DNA from: Streptomyces hirsutus
GTDB taxonomy: Bacteria > Actinomycetota > Actinomycetes > Streptomycetales > Streptomycetaceae
NCBI RefSeq assembly: GCF_001418415.1
Contig: NZ_LIQT01000044.1
Coordinates: forward strand, 1 to 48,085
Length of the DNA: 48,085 nt
Reading direction: 5' to 3'
The notes below the pieces were generated by a model. That model was not told the origin of the DNA. It did not search any database and saw only the letters and a list, made by a program, of their open reading frames with translations. The translations under genes and the position numbers were made by a program. Every line of letters starts with the position of its first letter. Position 1 is the stretch's first letter. Shown here in pieces: positions 17,953-26,921 of this stretch.

Positions 17953-18321
17953 GTGATCCAGCAGGAGTCGCGACTGCGCGTCGCCGACAACACGGGGGCG
18001 AAGGAAATCCTTTGCATCCGTGTGCTCGGTGGCTCCGGTCGCCGCTACGCGGGCATCGGTGACGTGATCGTCGCCACCGTCAAGGACGCGATCCCCGGTG
18101 GCAACGTGAAGAAGGGTGACGTCATCAAGGCGGTCATCGTTCGCACGGTCAAGGAGCGCCGCCGCCCGGACGGCTCGTACATCCGCTTCGACGAGAACGC
18201 CGCCGTCATTCTGAAGAACGACGGCGACCCCCGTGGCACCCGTATCTTCGGCCCGGTCGGCCGAGAGCTGCGCGAGAAGAAGTTCATGAAGATCATCTCC
18301 CTCGCGCCGGAGGTGCTGTGA
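17953..18321 (+). CDS. rplN: 50S ribosomal protein L14
   Basis: 122 aa, the standard length. Begins [89 protein letters not shown] start with CAGGAG ten bases upstream. L14 forms an intersubunit bridge and binds the silencing factor RsfS. First gene of the spc portion. Confidence 0.98.
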   Translation: MIQQESRLRVADNTGAKEILCIRVLGGSGRRYAGIGDVIVATVKDAIPGGNVKKGDVIKAVIVRTVKERRRPDGSYIRFDENAAVILKNDGDPRGTRIFGPVGRELREKKFMKIISLAPEVL

Positions 18322-18323
18322 GC

Positions 18324-18647
18324 ATGAAGATCAAGAAGGGTGACCTGGTCCAGGTCGTCACCGGCAAGGACAAGGGCAAGCAGGGCAAGGTCATTGCCGC
18401 TTACCCGCGCGAGGACCGCGTCCTGGTCGAGGGCGTCAACCGGGTCAAGAAGCACACCAAGGCCGCCCCGACCGCCCGCGGTTCGCAGGCCGGCGGGATC
18501 GTGACCACTGAGGCCCCGGTCCACGTCAGCAACGTGCAGCTCGTCGTGGAGAAGGACGGCCAGAAGGTCGTCACCCGCGTCGGCTACCGCTTCGACGACG
18601 AAGGCAACAAGATCCGCGTTGCCAAGCGGACGGGTGAGGACATCTGA
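18324..18647 (+). CDS. rplX: 50S ribosomal protein L24
   Basis: 107 aa from ATG 18324, with the KOW motif near the N terminus ([46 protein letters not shown]). An in-frame GTG at 18318 that overlaps the rplN stop would add two residues. L24 initiates large-subunit assembly. Overlaps rplE (TGATG). Confidence 0.96.
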   Translation: MKIKKGDLVQVVTGKDKGKQGKVIAAYPREDRVLVEGVNRVKKHTKAAPTARGSQAGGIVTTEAPVHVSNVQLVVEKDGQKVVTRVGYRFDDEGNKIRVAKRTGEDI

Positions 18648-19204
18648 TGACGACCACCACCACTCCGCGTCTGAAGACGAAGTACCGCGAGGAGATCGCG
18701 GGCAAGCTGCTCGAGCAGTTCTCCTACGAGAACGTCATGCAGGTTCCCGGCCTCGTCAAGATCGTGGTCAACATGGGTGTGGGCGACGCCGCCCGCGACT
18801 CGAAGTTGATGGACGGCGCCGTGCGCGACCTCACCACGATCACCGGTCAGAAGCCGGCCGTCACCAAGGCCCGCAAGTCCATCGCGCAGTTCAAGCTGCG
18901 TGAGGGTCAGCCGATCGGTGCCCACGTCACCCTCCGTGGCGACCGCATGTGGGAGTTCCTGGACCGCACCCTGTCGCTCGCGCTGCCGCGCATCCGCGAC
19001 TTCCGTGGTCTGTCCCCCAAGCAGTTCGACGGCCGTGGCAACTACACCTTCGGTCTCACGGAGCAGGTCATGTTCCACGAGATCGACCAGGACAAGATCG
19101 ACCGTGTCCGGGGTATGGACATCACCGTGGTCACCACGGCGACCAACGACGAAGAGGGCCGTGCCCTTCTCCGTCACCTCGGCTTCCCGTTCAAGGAGGC
19201 GTGA
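18647..19204 (+). CDS. rplE: 50S ribosomal protein L5
   Basis: 185 aa. Contains [21 protein letters not shown], the 5S-rRNA binding [43 protein letters not shown], and [25 protein letters not shown]5 anchors 5S rRNA and bridges to S13. Coupled to rplX by a TGATG overlap. Confidence 0.98.
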   Translation: MTTTTTPRLKTKYREEIAGKLLEQFSYENVMQVPGLVKIVVNMGVGDAARDSKLMDGAVRDLTTITGQKPAVTKARKSIAQFKLREGQPIGAHVTLRGDRMWEFLDRTLSLALPRIRDFRGLSPKQFDGRGNYTFGLTEQVMFHEIDQDKIDRVRGMDITVVTTATNDEEGRALLRHLGFPFKEA

Positions 19205-19209
19205 GCGAG

Positions 19210-19395
19210 ATGGCGAAGAAGGCTCTCATCGCGAAGGCTGCTCGCAAGCCCAAGTTCGGAGTGCGCGGCTACACCCGCTGCCAGCGCTGCGGTCGTCCGC
19301 ACTCCGTGTACCGCAAGTTCGGCCTGTGCCGCGTGTGCCTTCGTGAGATGGCTCACCGTGGCGAGCTGCCGGGCGTGACCAAGAGTTCCTGGTAA
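19210..19395 (+). CDS. rpsZ: 30S ribosomal protein S14, zinc-binding type
   Basis: A 61-aa short S14 with four cysteines, C24-x2-C27 and C40-x2-C43 (RCQRC and CRVC), that form a zinc site. This C+ form is the everyday version; Streptomyces usually carries a zinc-free paralogue elsewhere under Zur control. The ATG at 19210 follows the rplE stop by five bases. A 237-bp spacer separates it from rpsH. Confidence 0.96.
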   Translation: MAKKALIAKAARKPKFGVRGYTRCQRCGRPHSVYRKFGLCRVCLREMAHRGELPGVTKSSW

Positions 19396-19632
19396 TCCGG
19401 TAGTTCCGGACTCCCAGGGCTCTCGGTAAGCAAGGGGAACGGCAGGAGGCCTGCTCCGCATGGCTTAGGCTTGCGGGGTTGGGCACCTGCCGTGCCCGGA
19501 CGCACGCGGGCTCCGCCCGCTAATGTTTGCTTACTACGCCGTAGGTCCACCGCGCCGCACCCGTCCCGTCTCGGATCGGGGAGAGGGATGGCGCACCAGG
19601 AAACCACGGCGAGAGAGGCCGAAGGCCAATTC
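19396..19632 (+). promoter_or_regulatory. Atypically long spacer rpsZ-rpsH with tandem hairpins
   Basis: Most neighbouring genes overlap or lie within a few tens of bases, yet 237 bp separate these two. The spacer contains GGGCAC-CTGCC-GTGCCC (19481-19497) and GCGGGC-TCC-GCCCGC (19506-19520). The second is followed by TAATGTTTGCTT, resembling an attenuator. A TAGGCT (19466-19471) could be a -10, but no good -35 is present. In E. coli S8 represses the spc operon by binding upstream of rplE; an analogous site is possible but not shown. Confidence 0.4.
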
Positions 19633-20031
19633 ATGACCATGACTGATCCGATCGCAGACATGCTGACTCGTCTGCGGAACGCGAACTCGGCGTACCACGA
19701 CTCTGTGACGATGCCGGCATCCAAGATCAAGTCTCACATCGCGGAGATCCTCCAGCAGGAGGGCTTCATCACGGGCTGGAAGACCGAGGACGCCGAGGTC
19801 GGCAAGAACCTCGTTCTCGAGCTGAAGTTCGGCCCCAACCGTGAGCGCTCCATCGCGGGCATCAAGCGGATCTCCAAGCCCGGTCTCCGGGTGTACGCGA
19901 AGTCCACCTCCCTGCCGAAGGTGCTGGGCGGCCTCGGCGTGGCGATCATCTCCACGTCGCACGGGCTCCTCACCGACAAGCAGGCCGGCAAGAAGGGCGT
20001 GGGTGGGGAAGTCCTCGCCTACGTCTGGTAG
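19633..20031 (+). CDS. rpsH: 30S ribosomal protein S8
   Basis: 132 aa from ATG 19633 ([45 protein letters not shown]...[49 protein letters not shown]). GAAGG lies seven bases before the start. An upstream in-frame ATG at about 19588 would add 15 residues without homology. S8 is a primary 16S binder. Confidence 0.97.
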   Translation: MTMTDPIADMLTRLRNANSAYHDSVTMPASKIKSHIAEILQQEGFITGWKTEDAEVGKNLVLELKFGPNRERSIAGIKRISKPGLRVYAKSTSLPKVLGGLGVAIISTSHGLLTDKQAGKKGVGGEVLAYVW

Positions 20032-20055
20032 CAGAAGGGAACGGAGGAAACAGCT

Positions 20056-20595
20056 ATGTCGCGCATCGGCAAGCTCCCCATCGCGGTTCCCGCCGGCGTG
20101 GACGTCACCATCGACGGCCGCACGGTCGAGGTCAAGGGCCCGAAGGGCTCGCTGACCCACACCGTCGTGGCGCCGATCGAGGTCGCCAAGGGTGAGGACG
20201 GCGTACTGAGCGTCACCCGCCCCAACGACGAGCGTCAGAACAAGGCCCTCCACGGCCTGTCCCGCACGCTGGTGGCGAACATGATCACCGGCGTGACCCA
20301 GGGTTACGTGAAGAAGCTCGAGATCAGCGGTGTCGGTTACCGCGTGCTCGCCAAGGGTTCGAACCTGGAGTTCTCTCTCGGTTACAGCCACCCGATTCTG
20401 GTCGAGGCCCCCGAGGGCATCACCTTCAAGGTGGAGTCCGCGACCCGTTTCTCGGTCGAGGGCATCGACAAGCAGAAGGTCGGCGAGGTTGCGGCGAACA
20501 TCCGCAAGCTGCGCAAGCCCGACCCGTACAAGGCCAAGGGCGTCAAGTACGAGGGCGAAGTCATCCGGCGCAAGGTCGGAAAGGCGGGTAAGTAA
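20056..20595 (+). CDS. rplF: 50S ribosomal protein L6
   Basis: 179 aa. Starts [32 protein letters not shown] and ends [25 protein letters not shown], both L6 signatures. L6 stabilises the factor-binding region by the sarcin-ricin loop. GGAGGAAA precedes the ATG. Confidence 0.98.
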   Translation: MSRIGKLPIAVPAGVDVTIDGRTVEVKGPKGSLTHTVVAPIEVAKGEDGVLSVTRPNDERQNKALHGLSRTLVANMITGVTQGYVKKLEISGVGYRVLAKGSNLEFSLGYSHPILVEAPEGITFKVESATRFSVEGIDKQKVGEVAANIRKLRKPDPYKAKGVKYEGEVIRRKVGKAGK

Positions 20596-20598
20596 GCC

Positions 20599-20982
20599 AT
20601 GGCATACGGGCAGAAGATCCTCAAGGGCGACGCCTACAAGCGTGCTGCTATCAAGCGTCGTCACATCCGGATCCGCAAGAACGTCTCTGGTACCGCCGAG
20701 CGTCCTCGCCTGGTCGTGACCCGCTCCAACCGTCACATCGTGGCGCAGGTGATCGACGACCTGAAGGGCCACACGCTGGCTTCGGCGTCCACGCTGGACG
20801 CATCGATCCGCGGTGGCGAGGCCGACAAGTCCTCGCAGGCCAAGCAGGTCGGTGCCCTGGTCGCGGAGCGCGCCAAGGCTGCCGGAGTCGAGGCTGTCGT
20901 ATTCGACCGCGGTGGCAACCAGTACGCGGGGCGCATCGCCGCCCTGGCGGACGCCGCCCGCGAAGCCGGACTCAAGTTCTGA
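20599..20982 (+). CDS. rplR: 50S ribosomal protein L18
   Basis: 127 aa. Basic N terminus ([41 protein letters not shown]) followed by the 5S-binding fold ending [13 protein letters not shown]. It partners L5 on 5S rRNA. Four bases separate it from rplF. Confidence 0.98.
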   Translation: MAYGQKILKGDAYKRAAIKRRHIRIRKNVSGTAERPRLVVTRSNRHIVAQVIDDLKGHTLASASTLDASIRGGEADKSSQAKQVGALVAERAKAAGVEAVVFDRGGNQYAGRIAALADAAREAGLKF

Positions 20983-21023
20983 GTCGGTTCCGTAGCTAGC
21001 GGAAACAGAGAGAGGTAATTCCA

Positions 21024-21629
21024 ATGGCTGGACCCCAGCGCCGCGGTGGCGGTGCCGGTGGCGGCGAGCGGCGGGACCGGAAGGGCCGTGACGGCGGCGC
21101 AGCTGCCGCCGAGAAGACCGCATACGTTGAGCGCGTCGTCGCGATCAACCGTGTCGCCAAGGTTGTGAAGGGTGGTCGTCGCTTCAGCTTCACCGCGCTG
21201 GTCGTGGTGGGCGATGGTGACGGCACCGTGGGTGTCGGATACGGCAAGGCCAAGGAGGTGCCGGCCGCCATCGCCAAGGGTGTGGAGGAGGCCAAGAAGC
21301 ACTTCTTCAAGGTTCCCCGCATCCAGGGCACCATCCCGCACCCGATCCAGGGTGAGAAGGCTGCCGGCGTCGTGCTGCTCAAGCCCGCGTCCCCGGGTAC
21401 CGGTGTGATCGCCGGTGGTCCGGTGCGTGCCGTGCTCGAGTGCGCCGGTATCCACGACATCCTGTCGAAGTCGCTCGGCTCCGACAATCAGATCAACATC
21501 GTGCACGCGACGGTGGCGGCTCTCAAGGGCCTGCAGCGTCCCGAGGAGGTCGCGGCCCGCCGCGGTCTGCCGCTCGAGGACGTCGCTCCCGCGGCTCTCC
21601 TCCGTGCACGTGCCGGGGCGGGTGCGTAA
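21024..21629 (+). CDS. rpsE: 30S ribosomal protein S5
   Basis: 201 aa. A Gly/Arg-rich N-terminal extension of about 30 residues precedes the dsRBD-like domain ([58 protein letters not shown]). The C-terminal lobe contains [19 protein letters not shown]5 mutations affect decoding accuracy and spectinomycin binding. GAGAGGTAA precedes the ATG. Confidence 0.98.
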   Translation: MAGPQRRGGGAGGGERRDRKGRDGGAAAAEKTAYVERVVAINRVAKVVKGGRRFSFTALVVVGDGDGTVGVGYGKAKEVPAAIAKGVEEAKKHFFKVPRIQGTIPHPIQGEKAAGVVLLKPASPGTGVIAGGPVRAVLECAGIHDILSKSLGSDNQINIVHATVAALKGLQRPEEVAARRGLPLEDVAPAALLRARAGAGA

Positions 21630-21631
21630 TC

Positions 21632-21814
21632 ATGGCGCAGCTCAGGATTACGCAGGTCAAGTCCTACATCGGCAGCAAGCAGAACCACCGTGACACCCTG
21701 CGTTCGCTGGGCCTGAAGAGGCTCAACGACGTGGTCGTCAAGGAGGACCGCCCCGAGTTCCGCGGAATGGTGCACACCGTCCGCCACCTCGTGACGGTCG
21801 AGGAGGTCGACTGA
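21632..21814 (+). CDS. rpmD: 50S ribosomal protein L30
   Basis: 60 aa ([59 protein letters not shown]), the classic L30 sequence and length. ATG 21632 is two bases after the rpsE stop. A longer in-frame start inside rpsE was rejected because it shadows that gene. Confidence 0.96.
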   Translation: MAQLRITQVKSYIGSKQNHRDTLRSLGLKRLNDVVVKEDRPEFRGMVHTVRHLVTVEEVD

Positions 21815-21816
21815 TC

Positions 21817-22272
21817 ATGGCGGAGCAGAACCCGCTCAAGATCCACAACCTCCGTCCCGCCCCGGGCGCCAAGACCGAGAAGACCCGTGTGGGTCGCGGT
21901 GAGGCGTCCAAGGGTAAGACGGCCGGTCGTGGTACGAAGGGCACCAAGGCCCGTTACCAGGTTCCGGAGCGCTTCGAGGGTGGCCAGATGCCCCTTCACA
22001 TGCGTCTCCCGAAGCTGAAGGGCTTCAAGAACCCGTTCAAGATCGAGTTCCAGGTCGTGAACCTCGACAAGCTGGCCGCGCTCTACCCCGAGGGTGGCGA
22101 GGTCACCGTCGAGGGTCTGGTGGCCAAGGGGGCCGTTCGCAAGAACAGCCTCGTCAAGGTCCTCGGCCAGGGCGAGATCTCCGTGGCACTGCAGGTGACG
22201 GTCGACGCCGTCTCCGGCTCCGCCAAGGAGAAGATCACCGCCGCCGGCGGTACCGTCACCGAGCTCGTCTGA
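21817..22272 (+). CDS. rplO: 50S ribosomal protein L15
   Basis: 151 aa. Contains [38 protein letters not shown] glycine/lysine-rich N terminus and [67 protein letters not shown]15 is a late assembly protein in the centre of 50S. A very strong hairpin follows before secY. Confidence 0.98.
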   Translation: MAEQNPLKIHNLRPAPGAKTEKTRVGRGEASKGKTAGRGTKGTKARYQVPERFEGGQMPLHMRLPKLKGFKNPFKIEFQVVNLDKLAALYPEGGEVTVEGLVAKGAVRKNSLVKVLGQGEISVALQVTVDAVSGSAKEKITAAGGTVTELV

Positions 22273-22304
22273 ATTACTCAGGCCTGCTGATGACTTGAGC
22301 GATC

Positions 22305-22344
22305 CCGACCGGGGATACCCCACATATGGGGTATCCCCGGTTGG
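22305..22344 (+). terminator. Strong hairpin between rplO and secY
   Basis: A perfect 15-bp stem (ACCGGGGATACCCCA, 22308-22322, and its complement, 22327-22341) with loop CATA. It extends to 18 bp if a G-U pair is allowed. TTGGTCGTT follows rather than a clean T-run. It probably attenuates or processes the transcript between ribosomal genes and secY. Confidence 0.6.
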
Positions 22345-22504
22345 TCGTTCCTAGGGCGGTGGTCCGCCGGTAAGGTGGCCTGCACTGCCCACTTTCCCCG
22401 GGCGCCCCACACGGGCACTTCGGGCGAAGGTTGACCGTTACGTATTCGTCGAACCTCAAGACCATCACCCTTGACGCGGTTGCGCGGGGGTCGCAGGAGG
22501 CACC

Positions 22505-23818
22505 GTGCTCACCGCGTTCGCCCGGGCGTTCAAGACGCCCGACCTGCGCAAGAAACTGCTGTTCACACTCGGCATCATCGTGGTGTACCGGATCGGTACG
22601 AACATTCCGATCCCGGGCGTCGACTACCGGAACGTCCAGATCTGTATGGACGCGGCCCAGGCGAACCAAGGCATCTTCGGGCTGGTCAACATGTTCAGCG
22701 GCGGCGCGCTGCTGCAGATCACGGTCTTCGCGCTCGGCATCATGCCGTACATCACGGCGAGCATCATTCTGCAGCTGCTGACGGTGGTGATCCCGCGGCT
22801 GGAGGCCCTGAAGAAGGAGGGCCAGTCCGGTACCGCGAAGATCACGCAGTACACCCGTTACCTGACGGTGGCGCTCGCCGTCCTGCAGGGCACCGGCCTG
22901 GTGGCCACCGCGCGCAGCGGAGCCCTCTTCCAGGGCTGCCCGGTGGCGAGCCAGATCGTCCCCGACCAGTCGATGTTCGTGACCATCACCATGGTCATCA
23001 CGATGACCGCCGGCACGGCCGCCGTCATGTGGCTCGGTGAGCTGATCACCGACCGCGGCGTCGGCAACGGAATGTCGATGCTGATGTTCATCTCGATCTC
23101 CGCCACCTTCCCCTCCGCCCTGTGGGCCATCAAGGAGCAGGGCAGCCTGGCGGACGGCTGGATCGAGTTCGGCACGGTCATGCTCGTCGGTCTGGTCATG
23201 GTCGGCCTGGTCGTCTTCGTCGAGCAGGCGCAGCGCCGGATTCCCGTGCAGTACGCGAAGCGCATGATCGGCCGCCGTTCCTACGGCGGTACGTCCACCT
23301 ACATCCCCCTCAAGGTGAACCAGGCGGGCGTCATCCCCGTCATCTTCGCCTCGTCGCTGCTCTACATCCCGGCGCTGATCGTCCAGTTCTCCAGTTCCAC
23401 CGCGGGCTGGGCGACGTGGGTCACGAAGAACCTGGCCGACCCCGGAGCAACGGCGCACATCATTCTGTACTTCTTCTTGATCGTATTCTTCGCATTCTTC
23501 TATGTGGCGATTACCTTCAACCCCGAAGAAGTCGCTGACAACATGAAGAAGTATGGTGGTTTCATCCCGGGCATCCGGGCTGGCCGACCGACCGCTGAGT
23601 ACCTGAGCTACGTACTCAACCGGATCACCTGGCCGGGTTCGCTGTACTTGGGTCTGATCGCTCTCGTGCCGACGATGGCGTTGGCCGGTTTCGGGGCAAA
23701 CCAGAACTTCCCGTTCGGCGGGACCAGCATCCTGATCATCGTGGGTGTCGGTCTCGAGACGGTGAGGCAGATCGAGAGCCAGCTCCAGCAGCGCAATTAC
23801 GAAGGGTTCCTCCGCTGA
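22505..23818 (+). CDS. secY: Protein translocase subunit SecY
   Basis: 437 aa with about ten membrane segments. Begins LTAFARAFKTPDLRKKLLFTLGIIVVYRIGTNIPIPGVD and contains the plug-region ALGIMPYITASIILQLL and the cytoplasmic loop RRIPVQYAKRMIGRRSYGGTSTYIPLKVNQAGVIPVIFASS. SecY forms the protein-conducting channel with SecE and SecG. The GTG at 22505 has a consensus AGGAGG six bases upstream. It overlaps adk by one base. Confidence 0.98.
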   Translation: MLTAFARAFKTPDLRKKLLFTLGIIVVYRIGTNIPIPGVDYRNVQICMDAAQANQGIFGLVNMFSGGALLQITVFALGIMPYITASIILQLLTVVIPRLEALKKEGQSGTAKITQYTRYLTVALAVLQGTGLVATARSGALFQGCPVASQIVPDQSMFVTITMVITMTAGTAAVMWLGELITDRGVGNGMSMLMFISISATFPSALWAIKEQGSLADGWIEFGTVMLVGLVMVGLVVFVEQAQRRIPVQYAKRMIGRRSYGGTSTYIPLKVNQAGVIPVIFASSLLYIPALIVQFSSSTAGWATWVTKNLADPGATAHIILYFFLIVFFAFFYVAITFNPEEVADNMKKYGGFIPGIRAGRPTAEYLSYVLNRITWPGSLYLGLIALVPTMALAGFGANQNFPFGGTSILIIVGVGLETVRQIESQLQQRNYEGFLR

Positions 23819-24471
23819 TGCGAATCGTCCTCGTCGGGCCGCCGGGTGCTGGGAAAGGCACACAGGCCACCCGCCTAGCCGAGAAGCTGAGCATCCCCCA
23901 CATCTCCACCGGCGATCTGTTCCGCGCCAACATCAGCCGGCAGACCGATCTGGGCAAGCTCGCGAAGTCCTACATGGACGCGGGCAACCTGGTGCCGGAC
24001 GAGGTCACCATCGCCATGGCGAAGGACCGCATGGAGCAGCCGGACGCCGAGGCCGGCTTCCTGCTGGACGGCTTTCCGAGGAACGTCTCCCAGGCCGAGG
24101 CGCTGGACGAGCTGCTGGAGACCGAGGGCATCACGCTGGACGCGGTGCTCGACCTGGAGGCCCCCGAGGCCGAGGTGGTCAAGCGGATCGCCGGACGGCG
24201 GGTCTGCCGCAAGGACTCCAGCCACGTCTTCCACGTGACGTACAGCCCGCCGGCCAAAGAAGGCGTCTGCGACGTCTGCGGCGGCGAGCTGTACCAGCGG
24301 GACGACGACTCCGAGGAGACGGTGCGCACCCGGCTGGAGGTCTACCACACGCAGACCGAGCCGATCATCGACTACTACAAGGCCCAGGGCCTCGTGGTGA
24401 CGATCGGGGCGATGGGTCCGGTGGACGAGGTCACCGGGCGCGCGCTGGAGGCGCTCAAGCAGGACCAGTAG
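23818..24471 (+). CDS. adk: Adenylate kinase
   Basis: 217 aa. Interconverts ATP + AMP with 2 ADP in the cytoplasm. P-loop GPPGAGKGT at residues 7-15, AMP-binding STGDLFR, and DGFPRN. The LID is of the long type, with C-R-K-D-S-S-H and CDVCGG supplying Cys/His ligands for zinc. The ATG overlaps the secY stop (TGATG). Confidence 0.98.
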   Translation: MRIVLVGPPGAGKGTQATRLAEKLSIPHISTGDLFRANISRQTDLGKLAKSYMDAGNLVPDEVTIAMAKDRMEQPDAEAGFLLDGFPRNVSQAEALDELLETEGITLDAVLDLEAPEAEVVKRIAGRRVCRKDSSHVFHVTYSPPAKEGVCDVCGGELYQRDDDSEETVRTRLEVYHTQTEPIIDYYKAQGLVVTIGAMGPVDEVTGRALEALKQDQ

Positions 24472-24482
24472 CTGTGCCCGTC

Positions 24483-24514
24483 CGGCCGCGGTTCCCTGCG
24501 GGGAGCCGCGGCCG
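24483..24514 (+). terminator. Hairpin 1 between adk and map
   Basis: A 14-bp stem with one G-U pair and loop TGCG. The inner part (TTCCC...GGGAG) matches the architecture of the rpoA-rplQ hairpin. No T-run follows. Confidence 0.5.
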
Positions 24515-24538
24515 ACGTGTGTGCGGGGGAGCGGGCGC

Positions 24539-24570
24539 GGACACCGTCCCCCGTATCGTTGACGGTGTCC
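24539..24570 (+). promoter_or_regulatory. Hairpin 2 between adk and map
   Basis: A 9-bp inverted repeat (GGACACCGT with ACGGTGTCC) spaced by 14 bases, 34 bp before the map start. It could be an operator or a second RNA stem. Confidence 0.4.
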
Positions 24571-24604
24571 GTACTCTCTCCGGTCCAGAAAGGCCGTCGT
24601 CCTC

Positions 24605-25441
24605 ATGGTGCAGATCAAGACCCCCGAGCAGATCGCCAAGATGCGTGAGGCGGGGCTGGTGGTCGCTGCCATTCACGCGGCCACCCGCGAGGCGGCCGTG
24701 CCCGGGGCCACGACCAAGGACCTGGACCAGGTCGCCCGCAAGGTGCTCGCGGAGCACGACGCGAAGCCCAACTTCCTCGGTTACGGCGGCTTCCCCGCGA
24801 CGATCTGCACCTCCGTCAACGAGGTCGTCGTCCACGGCATCCCCTCCGACGAGGTGGTCCTCAAGGACGGGGACGTCATCTCCATCGACTGCGGCGCCAT
24901 CATCGACGGCTGGCACGGTGACGCGGCCTACACGGCCTTCGTCGGGTCCGGGCACGCCCCGGAGCTGGTCGAGCTGTCCCGGGTGACCGAGGAGTCGATG
25001 TGGGCCGGCATCGCGGCCATGAAGCCGGGCAACCGGCTGGTCGACGTCTCCCGCGCCATCGAGACCTACATCCGCCGGCAGCCGAAGCCCGGCGGCGGGC
25101 GCTACGGGATCATCGAGGACTACGGCGGCCACGGCATCGGCACCGAGATGCACATGGACCCGCATCTGCTGAACTACGTCGAACGCCGCCGGGGCAAGGG
25201 ACCCAAGCTGGTCCCGGGCTTCTGCCTGGCCATCGAGCCGATGGTCTCGCTGGGCACGGCGAAGACGCAGGTGCTGGAGGACGACTGGACCGTCATCACG
25301 ACGGACGGGACCTGGTCCTCGCACTGGGAGCACTCCGTCGCGCTGACGGAGGCGGGCCCGCTGGTGCTGACCGCCCCGGACGGCGGGAAGGCGAAGCTGG
25401 CCGAGCACGGGATCACGGCCGCGCCGGATCCGCTCGCCTGA
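24605..25441 (+). CDS. map: Methionine aminopeptidase, type I
   Basis: 278 aa. Removes the N-terminal Met from nascent proteins. The five metal ligands are recognisable: D in SIDCGAIIDGWHGD, D in WHGDAAYT, H in GGHGIGTEMH, E in CLAIEPMV, and E in SSHWEHSVALTEAGP. ATG 24605 lies downstream of two hairpins. The last ~150 bp are duplicated in decayed form at 25548-25669. Confidence 0.97.
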   Translation: MVQIKTPEQIAKMREAGLVVAAIHAATREAAVPGATTKDLDQVARKVLAEHDAKPNFLGYGGFPATICTSVNEVVVHGIPSDEVVLKDGDVISIDCGAIIDGWHGDAAYTAFVGSGHAPELVELSRVTEESMWAGIAAMKPGNRLVDVSRAIETYIRRQPKPGGGRYGIIEDYGGHGIGTEMHMDPHLLNYVERRRGKGPKLVPGFCLAIEPMVSLGTAKTQVLEDDWTVITTDGTWSSHWEHSVALTEAGPLVLTAPDGGKAKLAEHGITAAPDPLA

Positions 25442-25547
25442 GTGAGGGAGGCCTCGCCGCGACCGTCGGCCGGGGGCGGCGCAACCGCCGGAGGCCTGTG
25501 AGGCGCCCCTGGCGCCGAGCCGCGAGAGGGACGCTCGGGGTGCGGCC

Positions 25548-25669
25548 GGACCGTCATCACGACGGACGGGACCCGGTCCTCGCACGGGGAGCACTCCGGA
25601 GCACTCCGTCGCGCCGGCGGAGGCGGGCCGAGGCCCGCCGGCTACGGGATCACGGCCGCGCCGGATCCG
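25548..25669 (+). repeat. Decayed duplicate of the map 3' end
   Basis: Bases 25548-25573 match 25287-25312 exactly (26 nt) and 25644-25669 match 25407-25432 exactly (26 nt). Between them the copy is shorter and diverged, and it carries an internal doubling of GGAGCACTCC. It lies in direct orientation about 110 bp after the map stop, so it is a vestigial partial tandem duplication. Confidence 0.85.
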
Positions 25670-25764
25670 CCGGGACGAACCCCGGTGCTCGCGGAAGTCG
25701 GCGGGTTAAGGATCGCGTGGGTGGGGCAGACTTTCTCGATTCGTCTTTCCGGGGGCCCCTGACG

Positions 25765-25770
25765 TAGACT
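25765..25770 (+). promoter_or_regulatory. Putative -10 of an infA promoter
   Basis: TAGACT matches the Streptomyces -10 consensus (TAGACT/TAGGAT) and lies about 100 bp before infA. The -35 is weak (TTCGTC at 25740). An internal promoter here would let infA-rpmJ-rpsM-rpsK be transcribed apart from the spc genes. Confidence 0.45.
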
Positions 25771-25802
25771 GACTCGTCGGCTCTTGTGCACCCGCATGTC
25801 TG

Positions 25803-25820
25803 CATGCACGTCATGCACGT
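25803..25820 (+). repeat. 9-bp tandem repeat in the infA leader
   Basis: Two perfect head-to-tail copies of CATGCACGT. A related CGCATGTCTG lies just before. It falls between the predicted infA promoter and start codon. Confidence 0.6.
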
Positions 25821-25868
25821 GCGGTGCGCGGCAGAGCCGATCAAGGTAGTCGATTCGAAGGGCGAAGC

Positions 25869-26090
25869 GTGGCCAAGAAGCAAGGTGCCATCGAGATCGA
25901 GGGCACTGTCGTCGAGTCTCTTCCGAACGCCATGTTCAAGGTCGAGCTCCAGAACGGCCACCAGGTTCTGGCACACATCAGCGGCAAGATGCGCATGCAC
26001 TACATCCGCATCCTCCCTGACGACCGGGTCGTGGTGGAGCTCTCTCCGTACGACCTGACCCGTGGCCGGATCGTCTACCGGTACAAGTGA
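25869..26090 (+). CDS. infA: Translation initiation factor IF-1
   Basis: 73 aa from the GTG at 25869 ([72 protein letters not shown]). It is an OB-fold factor that occupies the 30S A site during initiation. GAAGGG precedes the start. An upstream in-frame start at 25824 gives a non-homologous extension. Confidence 0.97.
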   Translation: MAKKQGAIEIEGTVVESLPNAMFKVELQNGHQVLAHISGKMRMHYIRILPDDRVVVELSPYDLTRGRIVYRYK

Positions 26091-26154
26091 GCAAGTAGAT
26101 CTTGCCCCCTCTCCCTGTGATGCGGGGGCACTGAGCCCGGAGAACTTCAATCCC

Positions 26155-26268
26155 ATGAAGGTCAAGCCGAGCGTCAAGAAGATCTGCGACAAGTGCAGGG
26201 TGATCCGCCGTCACGGCCGGGTCATGGTCATCTGCGACAACCCGCGCCACAAGCAGCGCCAGGGCTGA
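26155..26268 (+). CDS. rpmJ: 50S ribosomal protein L36, zinc-binding type
   Basis: 37 aa ([36 protein letters not shown]). Zinc ligands are C11, C14, C27 and H32, so it is the C+ form. Too short for many gene finders. CCCGGAGAA precedes ATG 26155. Conserved position between infA and rpsM. Confidence 0.96.
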   Translation: MKVKPSVKKICDKCRVIRRHGRVMVICDNPRHKQRQG

Positions 26269-26475
26269 ACCGCACGATCCACCCTCTGCGCCTTCCCGCA
26301 GAACTTCGCGCGACGCGAGCAGTACACGTTCATACGCAGAGCCCGAGCCTTCCGGCTCGACACCCCTGGCTCGGAGGCCGGGGACCCAGTCCGTACCAAA
26401 TCGTCGAAGCAGGCGAGGACGGCGGTTGGGGGACGGATCTGCGGAAGACCTCCGACAACAAACTGGAGCCATTGA

Positions 26476-26856
26476 ATGGCACGCGTTTCCGGTGTTGACA
26501 TCCCGCGCGAAAAGCGCGTGGAGATCGCCCTCACCTATGTGTTCGGCATCGGCCGAACCCTTTCGCAGCAGACGCTGGCCGCTGTCGGCGTCGACCCGAA
26601 CACCCGCGTTCGCGACCTCTCCGAGGAGCAGCTCGTCGCGATCCGCGAGTACGTCGACAACAACGTCAAGACCGAGGGTGACCTCCGTCGCGAGATCCAG
26701 GCCGACATCCGCCGCAAGGTCGAGATCGGTACCTACCAGGGTCTGCGTCACCGTCGCGGTCTGCCCGTCCGCGGTCAGCGCACCAGCACCAACGCGCGTA
26801 CCCGCAAGGGCCCGCGTCGCGCCATCGCCGGCAAGAAGAAGCCGGGCAAGAAGTAG
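26476..26856 (+). CDS. rpsM: 30S ribosomal protein S13
   Basis: 126 aa. Starts [25 protein letters not shown] and contains a helix-hairpin-helix region and [25 protein letters not shown] with a lysine-rich tail that reaches the P site. The 207-nt spacer from rpmJ carries a CGAGCC-TTCC-GGCTCG hairpin (26344-26359). Confidence 0.98.
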   Translation: MARVSGVDIPREKRVEIALTYVFGIGRTLSQQTLAAVGVDPNTRVRDLSEEQLVAIREYVDNNVKTEGDLRREIQADIRRKVEIGTYQGLRHRRGLPVRGQRTSTNARTRKGPRRAIAGKKKPGKK

Positions 26857-26921
26857 TCCGCAGCGGACACCTGTCCACGGTCTTCGCTGAAGGACCGACC
26901 ACCTCCCGTAGGAGTTAGTAG

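Larger units (their letters stand above)
25442..25868 (+). other. map-infA intergenic region
   Basis: 427 bp without a convincing gene. It holds a degenerate copy of the map 3' end (25548-25669), a probable infA promoter (-10 at 25765), and a leader of about 100 nt with a 9-bp tandem repeat. Open frames across it derive from the map-like copy and are not credible genes. Confidence 0.6.

Noticed and set aside
22432..22460. TTGACC upstream of secY as a promoter
   Set aside because: No acceptable -10 lies 16-19 bp downstream.
25000..25767. A plus-strand frame from within map into the infA spacer
   Set aside because: Its first half is out of frame with map and its second half is the decayed map duplicate; composition is not protein-like.
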